A stretch of 64,000 nt of DNA, from assembly GCA_951213105.1 (NCBI GenBank), contig OX578155.1, forward strand, positions 35,440,484-35,504,483, in the 5' to 3' direction. Position 1 is the first letter of the stretch. Each line of letters opens with the position of its first letter. Below, in pieces: positions 46,601 through 58,760 of the stretch. The notes under the pieces are model-generated. The model searched no databases. It had not been told where the DNA came from and saw only the letters and a program-made list of their open reading frames with translations. The DNA comes from Amaurobius ferox. Lineage: Eukaryota; Arthropoda; Arachnida; Araneae; Amaurobiidae. The translations under genes were made by a program, and so were the position numbers.

Positions 46601-47505
46601 TATAATTACATCTAATGCATAAATAGCATTTTTTTCAATGATAAATTTGTCCATAAAAAAAGGAACATTTCCATTTGTATTACATAACATAGTGGCAGTG
46701 GCTCCAGTCCGATGAAGACAAAATGGTTTTGTGTGAATAACACATTTGGTAAAATAAACCTTCAGTAAAGTTCAATAAGGCTATTCAATTTTTAAAACTC
46801 ATTTATATTGTTTACAGGCTTTCAAAGTGCTACAAATTACTTGTTAACTGTTTATAGCTAGCCAGTACTTTAGTTTTCACCCATATTTCATCTGGATACT
46901 TTGACGATAGACTTCAGGTTAAAATATCAAATTATTTGATTAACTTGCTTTTCGTTATATAAATTAAATTTATCTGACTTGATTTTACATTTAACTTAAT
47001 CTAACCTGCCTGGTGGCACATAAATATGTACATGAATATGTATATACTATAAAAGCTTCTTTTTAATATAAATATAGACTTTGCAACTAGTTTCCTAATG
47101 CATATATTTGCCAAATACTATTTATTTGTCTCTCATGGTTTCGAAAATATTTAGAGTGAAAATAAGCAAAATGAAAGGAAAAAAAAACTTGTTCAGACAG
47201 GTACATTTTTAAGTTTTTCAAAAAACAGGTTTAATATATTAAAAAATTGAAATGAATTTTATATATTCACAATCTGGACCATATTTCTGACAAAACAAGA
47301 AAATATATTTACATTTTTATCTATTAGATTCGGAGGTATAAGCATTGGAAATGTTTACATTTTTTGCAATACATATTTTCGTCACAGAAACCCCAAACAT
47401 AAATAATATACACATAAAAGACTGTGTTTCTTTCTTTGAAGAAATGCCCTTTTCTTGATAACAGCACCCTGCCCTTATTCGATCCTGGGGGAAACTCTGA
47501 AAAGC
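43640..47505 (+). repeat. Old CpG-depleted element copy, duplicate
   Basis: Duplicate of 4130-7970, with the same tandem units and the same end CCTGGGGGAAACTCTG near 47490. An extra inverted AT segment (TCTCCAAAATTTT) is present near 46175-46230. No gene is seen. Confidence 0.75.
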
Positions 47506-47867
47506 ATTTCCCTTCTGCTGAATTTGTGAAAACAATTCATTTTTTTTAATATTATAAATTTCTGAGAACTTAATACTAAAAGAATAGGCTTCTTAAAACT
47601 TTATTTGCCTTTTCTGTGCATGAGTAAAATGTTACGTGTACCCTTTTGATTGTCATCCATTCTTTCTTGAATAAAATAAAGAGCACATACACACATTTGC
47701 CTCCACACTCCTTTTCAAAATTAGAAAAACTCAATGATCAAAAACTTTTTGTACACCTACTTACTTTTCAAAAATACAGTTTGGAATAAGTATTACATTC
47801 TATTTTCATATTAATTAAAAAAAAAAAAAAAAAAAAAAAAATTCCAGAAAATTTTCTGAACCACATC

Positions 47868-48030
47868 TCTACTTACAAGTGAATGGCTTTTCACCAGTAT
47901 GGGAATGCAGATGAATGTTCAAATTACACTTATCATTAAATGTTTTTTGACACATATCACAAGTAAATGGATTTGCATCAGTATGACGTATTTTCACAGA
48001 GATGATTATTCAATTCACATTCATACTTCT
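47868..48030 (-). pseudogene. Terminal zinc finger of copy 2, cut off by hAT insertion
   Basis: In reverse it reads [14 protein letters not shown], then an intact C2H2 finger ending [12 protein letters not shown] and TAG, preceded by a degraded finger that runs into the hAT target site at 48023-48030. The rest of the gene is at 54987-55895, about 7 kb away. The corresponding sequence in copy 1 is 8345-8509. Confidence 0.8.
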
Positions 48031-48351
48031 CAGGGGCGGATCCAGAAATTTTTGTCGGGTGGGGCGCATAGCTAGAAAGCTAATTCACACTTATTTTGTT
48101 AAATTTGTGGTCGTGATTTGGTATGCCCTTGAATGAACTCGCAAAACATTGAGAAATCGAAGAAAAACTCAAACACATTCATAGATATATATTTTAATCA
48201 GCATTTTTCATATCTTAATATAATTTTATTTCCATCATTTTATATCTCATGCAACTTTTAATATCTTTATTTTTTCATATCTCAGCCATGAGTATTTATA
48301 AAGTATAATTTCCTTTGAGGCAAATTAATTTATTACGGCCTCTACATCAAG

Positions 48352-48960
48352 TCAAATATGGGGATGATCATTCACCAAAACGAGTCTTGTCAACCGGTCT
48401 TCGGTCATTTGAGATCTTAACCAAGTTTTAAGTCCTCGCAAAGTAAATAAACCTCGCTCTGCTGTGACAATTGACATCCGAAGTGCGGTCTTGTACACTT
48501 TAATGAGGTAAGGGTAAATATCGCCATCTTCCCTCAATTTTTCCAATACGCCGAGCGAAAAAGACTTACTGAAGTTTGGCCTCTGATAAAGGAGTTTTAC
48601 TTCTGCAACAATTTGTTGTAGGATGTCTTGATCTGAATCGTTCAGTGCCATGAGATGACATGATGCTTTGATGATCCTTCTGAAGTATGATTTAACATCC
48701 GTAGACTTTAATTTGTTAAATGATTTGAAATCCTTTGGCAAGCGAAAATTTTCTCAAAATCATAGGATATATTTGAGCAAAGAACGCAAACAGTCCACTT
48801 CCAGTGCGCTGTTGATAAGGAGTCTCCTTCAACTAAATTTTTAACTTGGCGCTGCTGTCTACCAACTAGTAGTCTTGGGATAGTTAGTTCCACTCCCAAC
48901 TCCTGCTTTCCTCCTCCATCGCTAATTTAGTATAGAACTTCTTAGGATAGGTATGCTTCT
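48352..48960 (-). pseudogene. hAT transposase C-terminal region, decayed
   Basis: The frame at 48352-48741 ends in the hAT dimerisation domain (IVTAERGLFTLRGLKTWLRS, then TEDRLTRLVLV). The overlapping frame upstream (to 48899) has GVELTIPRLLVGRQQRQV, the conserved segment just before it. Further upstream, reverse translation near 48940-49010 reads AHEATIKIQQTVKMLREK. At least one frameshift near 48735 separates them. N-terminal domains are not recognisable in 49-54.9 kb, so the gene is badly eroded. Confidence 0.82.
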
Positions 48961-50674
48961 CCCTTAGCATTTTGACCGTTTGCTGAATTTTTATAGTGGC
49001 TTCGTGTGCATCCAAGCAATTCTTCTTCCGTAGAAACTATAGTTCAATGGAGCAGAGATAAATCTCCCTATGTTCAAAACGTTTCTAGCGACATTTCCGA
49101 CACGTAACTCAACTTAGATTTTGCGCCAAAATTCCAGGGAGCACCTTTATAATTGTTACCTTACAATTTTCGAAGCACCGCACCTGAGATTTCTAAAAAC
49201 TGAAATCAGGTGGGTAGCTCTCGTTCATTGTAATCTTAGCGAAGCCCATGCTTTCAAGTCGGCATGCAAAGGCCAGCTTATAGCACTTGTGCCCACAAAC
49301 ATGCAGAAATATGTATGTTTTAAAGGCAAAAACACAAGTCAATGTTATTTTTCGAAACGCACTGCTTGAACTTTCCTTAGTTCTTCCCGACCACGTTTTG
49401 GTTAATAAATGAAGGATACTTGTAAGCCGAATCATCATTCCAATGATATTTAAGCAGTTCCCATTTTATCAGCTCACTTGCCAAACTGTTGTTCCGTATG
49501 CATATACTGGCAAATGTAAAAAATTGAAACCATTGTTGTTTGAATTACTTATTTGAGAAGAAGCACATGTGCATGCACAAACAGTACATACAAAAGGTAA
49601 ACAAAATTAATCCATACTAAATAGTGATTTACATACCTTTCAGAGTTTCAAACAACATGAAGTCAAAACAGCATTAATAGCTAAAAGCACTTTAATTACG
49701 GGGAAGATATTCAAAATTATATCTGCTGAACATATAGCTTTAAGAATACACCGTTAATTGCGACTCTTTAAAATAGTATGAAAATCTAAAAAGATTATTG
49801 GGCTGAGTATAACAAAGCTCTTTAGGATCCGCCCAAATGCCATTTTTGTCACCGTTTTCCTTAAGAACGTCTGGCTTTAAAAAGCTTAAAATAATTGCAC
49901 AGTGATCATAACTAAAATTTTGCACAGGGATCACAACTAACGTGGACTAGGTTTTTAGCTATAGAAATCGAAAATAGTATAAAAAACTAGAAAATAGTGT
50001 GAAAAGTATGAAAAACGAAAACATTTTCCTCAAAAACGACTTTAACGATTGTGATGAAATTTTCTTTGAAGTTCGTTCGTATAAATACAAATGACACCAT
50101 ATTTGTCACTTTCAAGTAATAATTTTGCTTCTACTCCCTTCAACCAGGTCTCATCGTCTCCGCTGCAGTCACAGAGACAAATCATTAAACTAGTTACCCT
50201 TAAAATTCTCTCTAATTTGATGCCTCTATTTCTGATTTTGGTTAAAAATTGTGTCTGTTCCATAGTTTTCCATTATTTTCGTACGATGTGCATTGCATAT
50301 TCTCACATTCTATTGCATATGCGAGAATATGCAATCAACGCCCACCTAAGTCAAGGCATAACTCTAAAACAGTGTATTATATCATATGCAATCTCGCATA
50401 TGCAACTCTCCAAAGTCAAGATATAACCCAAGATCCATCATCAGTGCGTTATAGAAATTGACAAACCCCAATTTCCCCTTGGCTTTACTTATGCTGCGAT
50501 GTCTCGAGTACACATGTTTGAGGAATTATTGATAAAGGCATTCCCAGAATCACAACTGCTTGGTATCAACGACCAATTTAAAAGGCCTCTTTTCAATTAA
50601 AAAGGTCGAATTTACACGATTACAAACATTATAAGATAGAAATTTTGTTCGCACTGGAAAGATTAGAATCTGCA
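48961..50674. other. Eroded interior of the hAT element
   Basis: Short minus-strand ORFs (49193-49438, 50042-50263) may be transposase debris, but no motif is clear. A near-palindromic pair CATATGCGAGAATATGCAAT and GCAATCTCGCATATGCAA lies near 50313-50403. Confidence 0.4.
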
Positions 50675-50680
50675 ATGTAC

Positions 50681-53600
50681 CAGAGTTTCCCCCAGGATTA
50701 AAAAAGGGCAGGGTGCTGTTACCAGAAAAAGGGCACTTCTTAGAAAAAAAGGGCACATATTTTTTTATGTTTGAATAACATTTATGCTTGGGATTTTTAT
50801 GACGAAAATTAGAGCATTGCAAAAAAATGTAAACACTTTTGTCGTGTATACTTCCAAGTCTAATAGACAAAAATGTAAATATATTTTCTTGTTTTGTAGA
50901 AAATGCGTCAAGATTGTGAATATATAAAATTAATTTCAATTTTTTAATATTTTGAACTTGTTTTTGGAAAACAAAGTATCTGTCTGAGCAAGTGTTTTTT
51001 TTTTCATTTTGCTTATTTTCACTCGAAATATCTTCGAACCCATAAAAGACAGATATAAATAGTAAGGGATAAAAATATGTATTAGGAAACTTAGTTGCTA
51101 AATCTATATTAATATTTTTAAAAAGTGCTTATAGTTTTCGAGTAATCGTTTTGTCGAGTTGAAGAAGAGTGAAAATTTCCCCTTTTCAAGTTTGTAATGC
51201 TATCTCAAAAACTAAACCTGTAAACAATTATGCAAGAATATGGCTCTTTGAAATCCCTACAAGTGTATATAATTGGATTTTGGATGAGCTCTTTGTTTGC
51301 GAAGTATAGTGGTTATAATTTCGATATTTTAGTATTTTAACATGGATTTTCCAATGTGTGGGAAGCTTTAATTTACTTAAAATGTTACTATTGTTTCAGC
51401 TGAATCTGTCACTTACTTCTTGGTGAAATATTTGTGCATAAGTATGAGATAATCTTACTTTGTTTAAAAAATTAGGGCATTAAATGAACTTGGAGATTCT
51501 AAAAATGTGTAATAATTGGTTAGGTTTGAACAAAAGAAATGAAAATATACATATTCAAGTACATATTTATGTGCCGCCAGGTAAGTCTATAGATTATAGG
51601 TCAGGTTGATTTCAGGTCAGATAAGTTTAATTTATATACTGAAAAACAAGTTCGTAAAATAATTTTATATTTTAACCTGAAGTCTATGGTCTATAACATC
51701 CAGATAAAATCGTTGTGAAAACTAAAGTACTAACTAGCTATAAACAGTTAGCGAGTCATTTGTAGCACTTTGGAATCCTGTAAACAATATAAATGAATCT
51801 GAAAAAATCGAACAGCTTTATTGAACTTTACTGAAGTTTCATTTTACAAAATGTTCTTCATTCAAAACAATTTTGGCTTCATCGGACTGGAGCCACCACC
51901 ACTAAGGTATGAAAATGTTTCTTTTGTTGAGAACAAATTTATGATTGAATAAATGCTATTTTTACATCCAATGCAATTATAGTCTTGAGCAGTTGGGTTT
52001 ATTAGCAATTACAATTATTGAATTTATATAAATTTAGAATTTATTAAATTTAAAAAGGAGGATATTAAATTTTGATTTTTAGTATTTTCTCATTAGTCAA
52101 TGAGGTTTGATGATTTTAAGGGATAAGATATATTTAAACGTTGAAAATATTTATTAATTGTTTGTTATGCATTGATTACAAAAAAAAAAAAAAACCTGAT
52201 TTAAATAACTAAATAAAATTCGAGAAAGCTCCATAAAATCACTATAAAGACAGTATTGAACAATGGATTAGCAAATGTTTAGGTGCTAAGTTAATCATTA
52301 TTCCATGGAGCAGAGTTATTAATAGTGCAAGCAACGTACGTTCGTGTGTCTGCGCAGCATCCGTATCTTTAGCCGTAAACTCGCGTAGCGGGCGAGTACG
52401 CGAGCAACTACTGCATACCTCCCTAAAGCGGGCGCATCGTTATTAAATGACCTTTATTATTATTATTGCATGCGTCCGCGGAGCGGGTCAAAGACGAGTC
52501 CGCTAATATGAGGGGGGTTATTTTGTGTTTCAAATCTGCTATGCGGATGTCGTGTCAACGGGCTAATCTGTTAATCCATAAGCCCGCATAGTGCACGTGT
52601 TCATAACACAATGTCACACGATTTGCACGCGTCTGCACAAGGTATATATAGTTATTGTATGCGGATTACATACACTCGTTAAAAGAAAACGCTTAATTTT
52701 GTAAATTCGCTACGCGAATTAAATATGTCGAATCGTTATTGCATTTAGCGGAGTTATCGTTATGTTATATATAACGCGTACTACATCCGTCTGCGTAGTA
52801 GTCGGGTCAGGGCCGCTCATACAAATTTCTGGGTTAGCCTTCATATTTCGTTTTCCTCTTTTGTGCATTCTTCATGTCATCTCCTCCCTCAAAAAATTAT
52901 TGGGGGCCCGACCACTTGAGTGGTGCCCGACCCTTCTTAAAGGCGGCCGTGGTCAGATACACAGCCAATAGCTATTGCATGACCTGCATTGGGAGTAAAT
53001 CCGCTACGTGAATTATATATGTCCGCGTATCATTATTGCATGAAGCGGAGTTTTCATTATATTGTATATAACGCGTAGTAGTCAGATCAGGGCCGCCCAT
53101 ACAAATTCATGGGTTCCTTTTCACGTTTCATTTTTCTCATTTGTGCATTTTTTATGTCTTCTTCTCCCTCAAAGATTGGTGGGGAGTCCGGGTCCCACCA
53201 CTTGAGTGGTGTCCGATCCTCTCTAAGGGCGGCGGTGGACAAATACACAGTCGATAGCTATTACACGAACAAAAAATAGGAGTACTTTTAGCCGTGACTT
53301 TCGCGCGTAGCGGAGATACGCAGTCTGCAGCATAAGAAAAGCATATTAAGCATGAAGAAAGCATATTAAGAGAATTTTCAAAAAGCCACTGGGCTGGTAG
53401 CTAAAGGCAATTAGTAAACAATATAAAGAAAATAAGCTCTCCCATATATCATTCAAGCCGGCTAAAATAACCGCGCTAATCTAACAACTTTTCACCACAC
53501 GCTTTCGTTTCACTTTTCACCCATCCTCGGGTTTTATCAGCGGAATCAACGTAAACATCTTCCCGCAAATGGCGCAAAGAACCCTAGTCCAGAAATCTAT

Positions 53601-54160
53601 AATTTTAAATATTTGTTTTAGAGCAAATATGCGTACGGGGTTTACATTTACAGAATTTTATAACTCAAATGCATATCAAACATGAAATAATTTAACAAAA
53701 AATTAAGTTAAAAAAGAAAACTGTTTTGAAAGTTTTCATTAGATGGAAGAAGGAATGTACGTGCTTAATATTCCCCTTTCCGTTTTGTTTCTTTCAGGGA
53801 AGGAAAGAAGAGATATGGGGCTGTCAATCTTCTTTTTATTGGCACTAGATCACCCTTTTTCTTTCTTTGAAGGAGGAGGGAGCAAAGGGGGGGGGGGGGG
53901 GGGAGAGAGAGAGATAGACACGATCAAAACTTACGGTAATGAACGCAGAGAAAGGGTTCTGGGACTTATCTGAACTGGTTGAATTTCGTTTGAGGACATA
54001 CATTGCTCTCTTAACAAAAGGCTAAGCAGGGGATCTGATCTGCTAACAAAAGGGCAGGGAGGGCGCTTTTCTCGTACAAAGGGCAAGGAGGGCGCTGTTC
54101 TGGTAAAAAAAGGGCAGGCAGGGCGCTGCGCCCTTCCAAAAGTGCCTGGGGGAAACTCTG
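50681..54160 (-). mobile_element. Nested non-autonomous element with 16-bp inverted ends
   Basis: The ends are CAGAGTTTCCCCCAGG at 50681-50696 and its exact complement at 54145-54160. ATGTAC flanks both sides (50675-50680 and 54161-54166). Subterminal AGGGCAGG-GGGCGC repeats occur at both ends, four near 54040-54130. Its interior matches 4130-7970 and 43640-47505 in reverse but keeps many CpGs. No transposase frame is present. The CAG-type ends suggest hAT, though only six bases are duplicated. Confidence 0.85.
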
Positions 54161-54986
54161 ATGTACGCTGGTGTCAGTACTATAGTCTGTGAGTTTCAGT
54201 TTCCTGTTCACGGTAATTTCCTTTTCATTCATTAAACTCCGAAAACCTCTTATTTTCCTACTATATTTAACTTTTTCACAAAGTTCGTTCCAGTTACAAA
54301 ATATTGAAAAATAAGGCATAATTCAATAAAATTTTACTTTTTCATTAGCTTGCTCAACTCGATTAGCTATTACCGCTCTGAAAGCACACCTACCATACTA
54401 TTTTAGAAAATTTGAGGAAAGTCTTGTCAAGTATTTCTTTCAGGACTTTTTGGCCGGGGTGGGGGCAAATGAAATTTTATGGGGGGGGGGAGTTTTCTAT
54501 TTGTCCAGTATGCATATATCAAAGAGCTGTGTCACATAAATAGAAACTAGGTTAACAGAAAATGTCGTAAGGGGGCAATGCCTGTCTCCTGGGGCTTCGT
54601 CACCCGGAGGTATGCCTGAAAGAGTCATTGGGCTCTGTGTGAACACATCGTTAGGCTACCATAAAATGTTTCTGAATTTATTTTCATTATTCGACCAAAT
54701 GTATTTCATTTGTGAAAATAAATAACACCTACTGTGCTGTGACCAAGTCATGACCTCCTCTTTCTTTTTTAATTTATAGATACTTCCTTGAATTCAGCTT
54801 ATATTTTCTACTTTAGATTGTGTTGTCGGATTTTTAAGCATAATTTAAACATTCCTGTATTTATTTTTATTTATTTCCTATATTTTTATTTTCTAATAAT
54901 TTTATATTTTTATTTTTTTCTGCCTTGAAATCCTATTCTCGGGGAGGGCGCGCGCCCCTTGCGCCCTCCCCCTGGATCCGCCCTTG

Positions 54987-55915
54987 ATACTTCTTAATAA
55001 AACCCTTCTGACATACCTAACAAGTAAATGGCTTTTCACAAGTATGAGTACGCATATGAATATTCAACTGGCCCTTTTGAATAAATGTTTTTTGACACAC
55101 ACTACAAGTAAATGGCTTTTCACGAGTATGAGTACGCAGATGAATATTCAATTTGCTCTTTTGAATAAATCCTTTTTGACACACTTCACAAGTAAATAGT
55201 TTTTCACCAGTATGAGTACACAGGTGAATATTCATATTTCTCTTTCGACTAAATCCTTTCAGGCATATCGCACAAGTAAATGGTTTTTCACCAGTATGTG
55301 TACGTAGATGATTATTCAAATCGGCCTTTACAATATATCCTTTCTGGCATACCTCACAAGTAAATGGTTTTTCACCAGTATGAGTAAGCAGATGCATATT
55401 CATGTCACTTTTTCGAATAAATCCTTTCTGACATACCTCACAAGTAAATGGTTTTTCACCAGTATGAGTGAGCAGATGAATATTCAAATGGTCCTTTCGA
55501 CTAAAACCTTTGTAGCACACTTCACAAGTAAATGGCTTTTCAGCAAAATGGTAGCACAGATGAGTGTTTAAATCATTCTTTTGAATATTTCCTTTCTGAT
55601 ATACCTTACTAGTACATAATTTTTCAGCAGCATGGATTTGCATATGAGTATACAAATGATGTTTTCGAATAAATCCCTTCCGACATACGTCACAAGTAAA
55701 TGGTCTTTCACCAGTATGAGTACAGAGATGATCAATCAAACTACTTTTTCGAATAAATCCTTTCTGACATAACTCACAAGTAAATGGTTTTTCACCTGTA
55801 TGAGTACAGAGATGTTCAATCAAGTGACTCTTCCGAATAAATCCTTTCTGACAGACTTCACAAATAAATTTTTTTTTATCAATTTGAGTATTCATATCAA
55901 TTTTAAAATTAAATT
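54987..55915 (+). repeat. Segmental duplication, copy 2, second part
   Basis: Continues the match to copy 1 (8502-9690) on the far side of the hAT insertion and ends shortly before the zinc-finger start codon region diverges. Confidence 0.92.
55017..55895 (-). CDS. C2H2 zinc-finger protein with 10 fingers, paralogue
   Basis: A single 292-residue frame starts MNTQIDKKKF, paralogous to 8532-9662. Ten 28-residue fingers are present. Finger 4 is degenerate (CTSKVYQKGN, second Cys replaced by Tyr, but the His pair kept), so about nine can bind zinc. Three fingers fewer than the paralogue and several without one-to-one counterparts show gain and loss of fingers. It ends FTC-TAG at the same codon as copy 1. 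Nuclear DNA binding is inferred from the family; no effector domain is present. The hAT insertion lies 23-30 bases beyond the stop, so the open frame is untouched but the downstream finger and 3' region are displaced by 7 kb. Its upstream sequence also differs from copy 1. Confidence 0.7.
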   Translation of the reverse strand: MNTQIDKKKFICEVCQKGFIRKSHLIEHLCTHTGEKPFTCELCQKGFIRKSSLIDHLCTHTGERPFTCDVCRKGFIRKHHLYTHMQIHAAEKLCTSKVYQKGNIQKNDLNTHLCYHFAEKPFTCEVCYKGFSRKDHLNIHLLTHTGEKPFTCEVCQKGFIRKSDMNMHLLTHTGEKPFTCEVCQKGYIVKADLNNHLRTHTGEKPFTCAICLKGFSRKRNMNIHLCTHTGEKLFTCEVCQKGFIQKSKLNIHLRTHTREKPFTCSVCQKTFIQKGQLNIHMRTHTCEKPFTC

Positions 55916-56370
55916 ATATCTATCACAGGCCACAAACTTTTACAAATAGGAGAATGTATCTATTCATCATTATTCACTAATAGGAGAATCTTTTCCTTTT
56001 ATCACAAATCTTTGAAATTGCATTAAGTTTGCCACACATATATAGATTTTCACTTTTTCAGGAAATTTTACTAGATTTTAAAACTGTAATAAAATTCTCA
56101 TCCTTTATTCTGAACAAATAAATGCTAAAAAGAGTCTTGAAATTCAAACAAGTTTAGCAGAGCCATAGATTATGTAAACTATGTCTATGTGTTAAAGAAA
56201 ACGAGCGGATAAATAGCACCGGACCCACTCCGATTCGACCAACAAGGAACCACAACTGACGATGATGCGATTGACGTAGCCGATGACGTAGGGTACACGT
56301 TGATTCTGGTTTGCGGAGTTTTTATTTAGCATTCGCGGCAAATTTAAGTTTCGTGAATTTTTTCTTTTTG

Positions 56371-56622
56371 AGAAATATGAATGTTGATCCAAAGCTTAAG
56401 GATGGACCAAACACTTCACAAGCCAAAAACTCACAGAAAACGGAAAAGTTTTCTAAAATGTGCAATTGCAAAACGATATTTTCCAGTAAATCTACTTAAG
56501 AAAAACTGTAAGAAAAAAATTGTAATTTTACAGCACTGAAGTCGGATGATTTTCGCAATCATTTGCACACTGCTCATGGCATGGAAGAAGTAAAACATGA
56601 TAATGATTTTCAAAATTATTCA
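56371..56622 (+). pseudogene. Exon-like fragment with a zinc-finger-like half
   Basis: Just inside the left end, a frame opens at 56371 (MNVDPKLKDGPN), passes MCNCKTIFSS, meets two stops, and continues as NFTALKSDDFRNHLHTAHGM to a splice-donor-like CAG-GTATGT at 56621. The Cys pair and HLHTAH could be remnants of a BED or C2H2 finger as found at transposase N-termini. This is weak evidence for the element's lost coding capacity. Confidence 0.35.
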
Positions 56623-56744
56623 GGTATGTTCGCATTTTCATAACTTCTATTTCAAGAAGTTTTATTTATTGCTGAATAAAATAAAATAGTTTCACATAAA
56701 AATACAAAGAATGTATGAAATGCATGAGATTTTAAAATGTTAAC

Positions 56745-58165
56745 TATGTAAGATGAATACAAGATATAACATATTCTAATAGATTAGAAGATATACCCAT
56801 GCATTTGGGGAAGATTTTCCGTACTACAAGTTACAACAATTTTTGTCAAAATAAAACAATGACATAATAAATTGAAACTATCAATAAGCCCCAAAAATAT
56901 CAATAATAATAATGACTGTAATTGATATAATCCAGTCAAAAATGCAATATCAATGAAATTTATTTCATACGTATACATAGCTTTATTATTTAAATCGGAA
57001 AAGATTTATTAAAACTCTTCTGCTGCATAAACACATTGGATTTAAATCCATTGCTAAGTGACATAACATAATTTTCTTCAAATAAATTGGTGGAAGAAAT
57101 ATACTCTGCATAATGCTATCTCTATGGAAAGTTTAATTGTTCGTTTTTAATTAATATCTTAATATTTAGACAACCCCTGGTCTTAGAAACTCGAAACATA
57201 TACTAAATTTTATGTGAAGTTATTCCAATGTTACCCATAAAATTTCATTAAATTCGGTTCAGCCATCTACCGTGATAATGAGACAGTCAGACAGATTTTC
57301 AATTTTCTTTATATAGATTATGCAATTGCTATGTCAAAAATATAAAATAACATAAATATGCACATAACTGTAAAGTCTTGTGTAAATACAAATTTTAGTA
57401 CATTCCTACATAAGCTGATAATAATATGTAAGAAAATAACAAAAATATAAAATTGAGTAAAATTTTTGAGTGGATAACAATTTCTTCCTAGCTATTGATA
57501 TATTTACATTTGTCAGCTGAAACATATCATTTATGAATGACTGATTCTGGATTAAAATTATCCAAATGTAGACTTTTAATAGATATAATGCAAGTTTACT
57601 CATTTTGCTTATTTTCAATCTATTTCTCTAAATCTATATAAATAAAATTGAAAATCTGTCTGTATGTGTGTCTCATCATCATGGGAGAACAACTGAATCG
57701 AATTTAAATGAAATTTTGTAGATAGCCTTGAAATATCCAGACTTAAAATTTAGTCCATGTTTTGAGTTTAAGACCAGGGGTTGCCCAGATATTAATTAAA
57801 AATGAACAATTAAACCTTTCATATAGCATTAAGCAGATGATATATTTTTTTGAAGAAATTTATTTGAAGAAAATTTTATCATGTCGTTTAGCAACAAATT
57901 TAAATCTAATTTGTTTATACGGCAGCTGATTTTTATTATATCCTTTCCGATTTAAATAATAAAGATATATATATAAAATAAATTTTACCGATATTGCATT
58001 TTTGGCTGGATTATATCAATTATGGGCTTCAGGTTTAAACATTATTATTATTGATATTTTCAGTTTATTATGTCATTGTTTTATTTTTGCAAAAATTTTT
58101 GAAACTCATATATTGTACGTAGTACCGAGTAGTCTTCTACAAATGCATGGATATATCTTCTTCTC
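56745..58165. repeat. Large inverted duplication
   Basis: The left arm at about 56760-57320 and the right arm at about 57630-58165 are imperfect complements. Examples: ATAGCTTTATTATTTAAATC (56977) against GATTTAAATAATAAAG (57950), and ACAACCCCTGGTCTTAGAAA (57170) against its partner near 57780. The spacer is about 310 bp. The arms meet in CAGACAG/CTGTCTG-type motifs next to TTTATATAGATT, a combination common in arthropod transposons. Confidence 0.8.
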
Positions 58166-58760
58166 AGTGGCTTATCCTGACTCTAAAAAGTGTGTGTGTG
58201 TGGGGGGGGGGGCAACTGTTTAGCATTTGCTTATGCCAGGGTTATTTTAAATGAAAAATACGCATAACAATAAAAAGCCTTGAAAAGTAGGGAGGCCTGC
58301 CCCCCCCCCCAAACATACGCTGCTGCTTCTACTCCATGAGAATATAAGCAGTACAAGTATATTAGCACATATTTTGGCATATATTGGAATCAATTACGGC
58401 CTTTTAGGTTTTAAGTTTACGGAATTATTGATATTTTCAATTTATTACGTTATCTGTTTTATTTTGGTAAATATTTTAGAAGCTCAGAAGTTGTAGTATG
58501 GGTCCTATACAGTTTTAGGTCTTTTATTTTGCACATATTTATTCAACTTCATATATTTTGTAAATTTGTTTGCAAACAAGACCAGGACATTTTATTCTTC
58601 AGATCTTCCCGTGAAGCTAATTTTGTATAGCTAGAACAGATATTCTTAAACTTCTTTTTAGGAGCATTAAATTAAATATTTTAACAAAATATTTTGATTA
58701 ACAATGTCATTTAATATATTATAGGAATTTGCACATGATTGTGAATTTTAAATTGAACTT
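58010..58760 (+). repeat. Copy of the 2860-3500 repeat family
   Basis: GATATTTTCAGTTTATTATG, then the TTTTGTATAGCTAGAACAG and AGGAGCATTAAATTAAATAT segments, follow the same order as at 2860-3490. It overlaps the right arm of the inverted duplication. Poly(G) and poly(C) runs are at 58202-58211 and 58301-58310. Confidence 0.65.

Larger units (their letters stand above)
39500..48030 (+). repeat. Segmental duplication, copy 2, first part
   Basis: Matches 1-8509 in order and orientation, ending at the hAT insertion site. It lacks the MITE of copy 1 and carries the same MITE elsewhere. Parts that correspond to copy 1: Merlin 39953-40514, repeat family 41615-43030, old element copy about 43640-47505. 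Confidence 0.95.
48031..54986 (-). mobile_element. hAT transposon inserted in the zinc-finger region
   Basis: 6956 bp, with ends CAGGGGCGGATCCAG on the left and the complement of CAAGGGCGGATCCAG on the right. The 8-bp duplication ATACTTCT is perfect at 48023-48030 and 54987-54994. Copy 1 of the duplication has the uninterrupted site at 8502-8509 (ATACTTTT). It contains a decayed transposase on the minus strand and a nested 3480-bp insertion. Confidence 0.96.

Noticed and set aside
53743..53973. ORF with a Gly-rich end
   Set aside because: It crosses a G18-type run inside the nested transposon; the sequence is repeat-derived.
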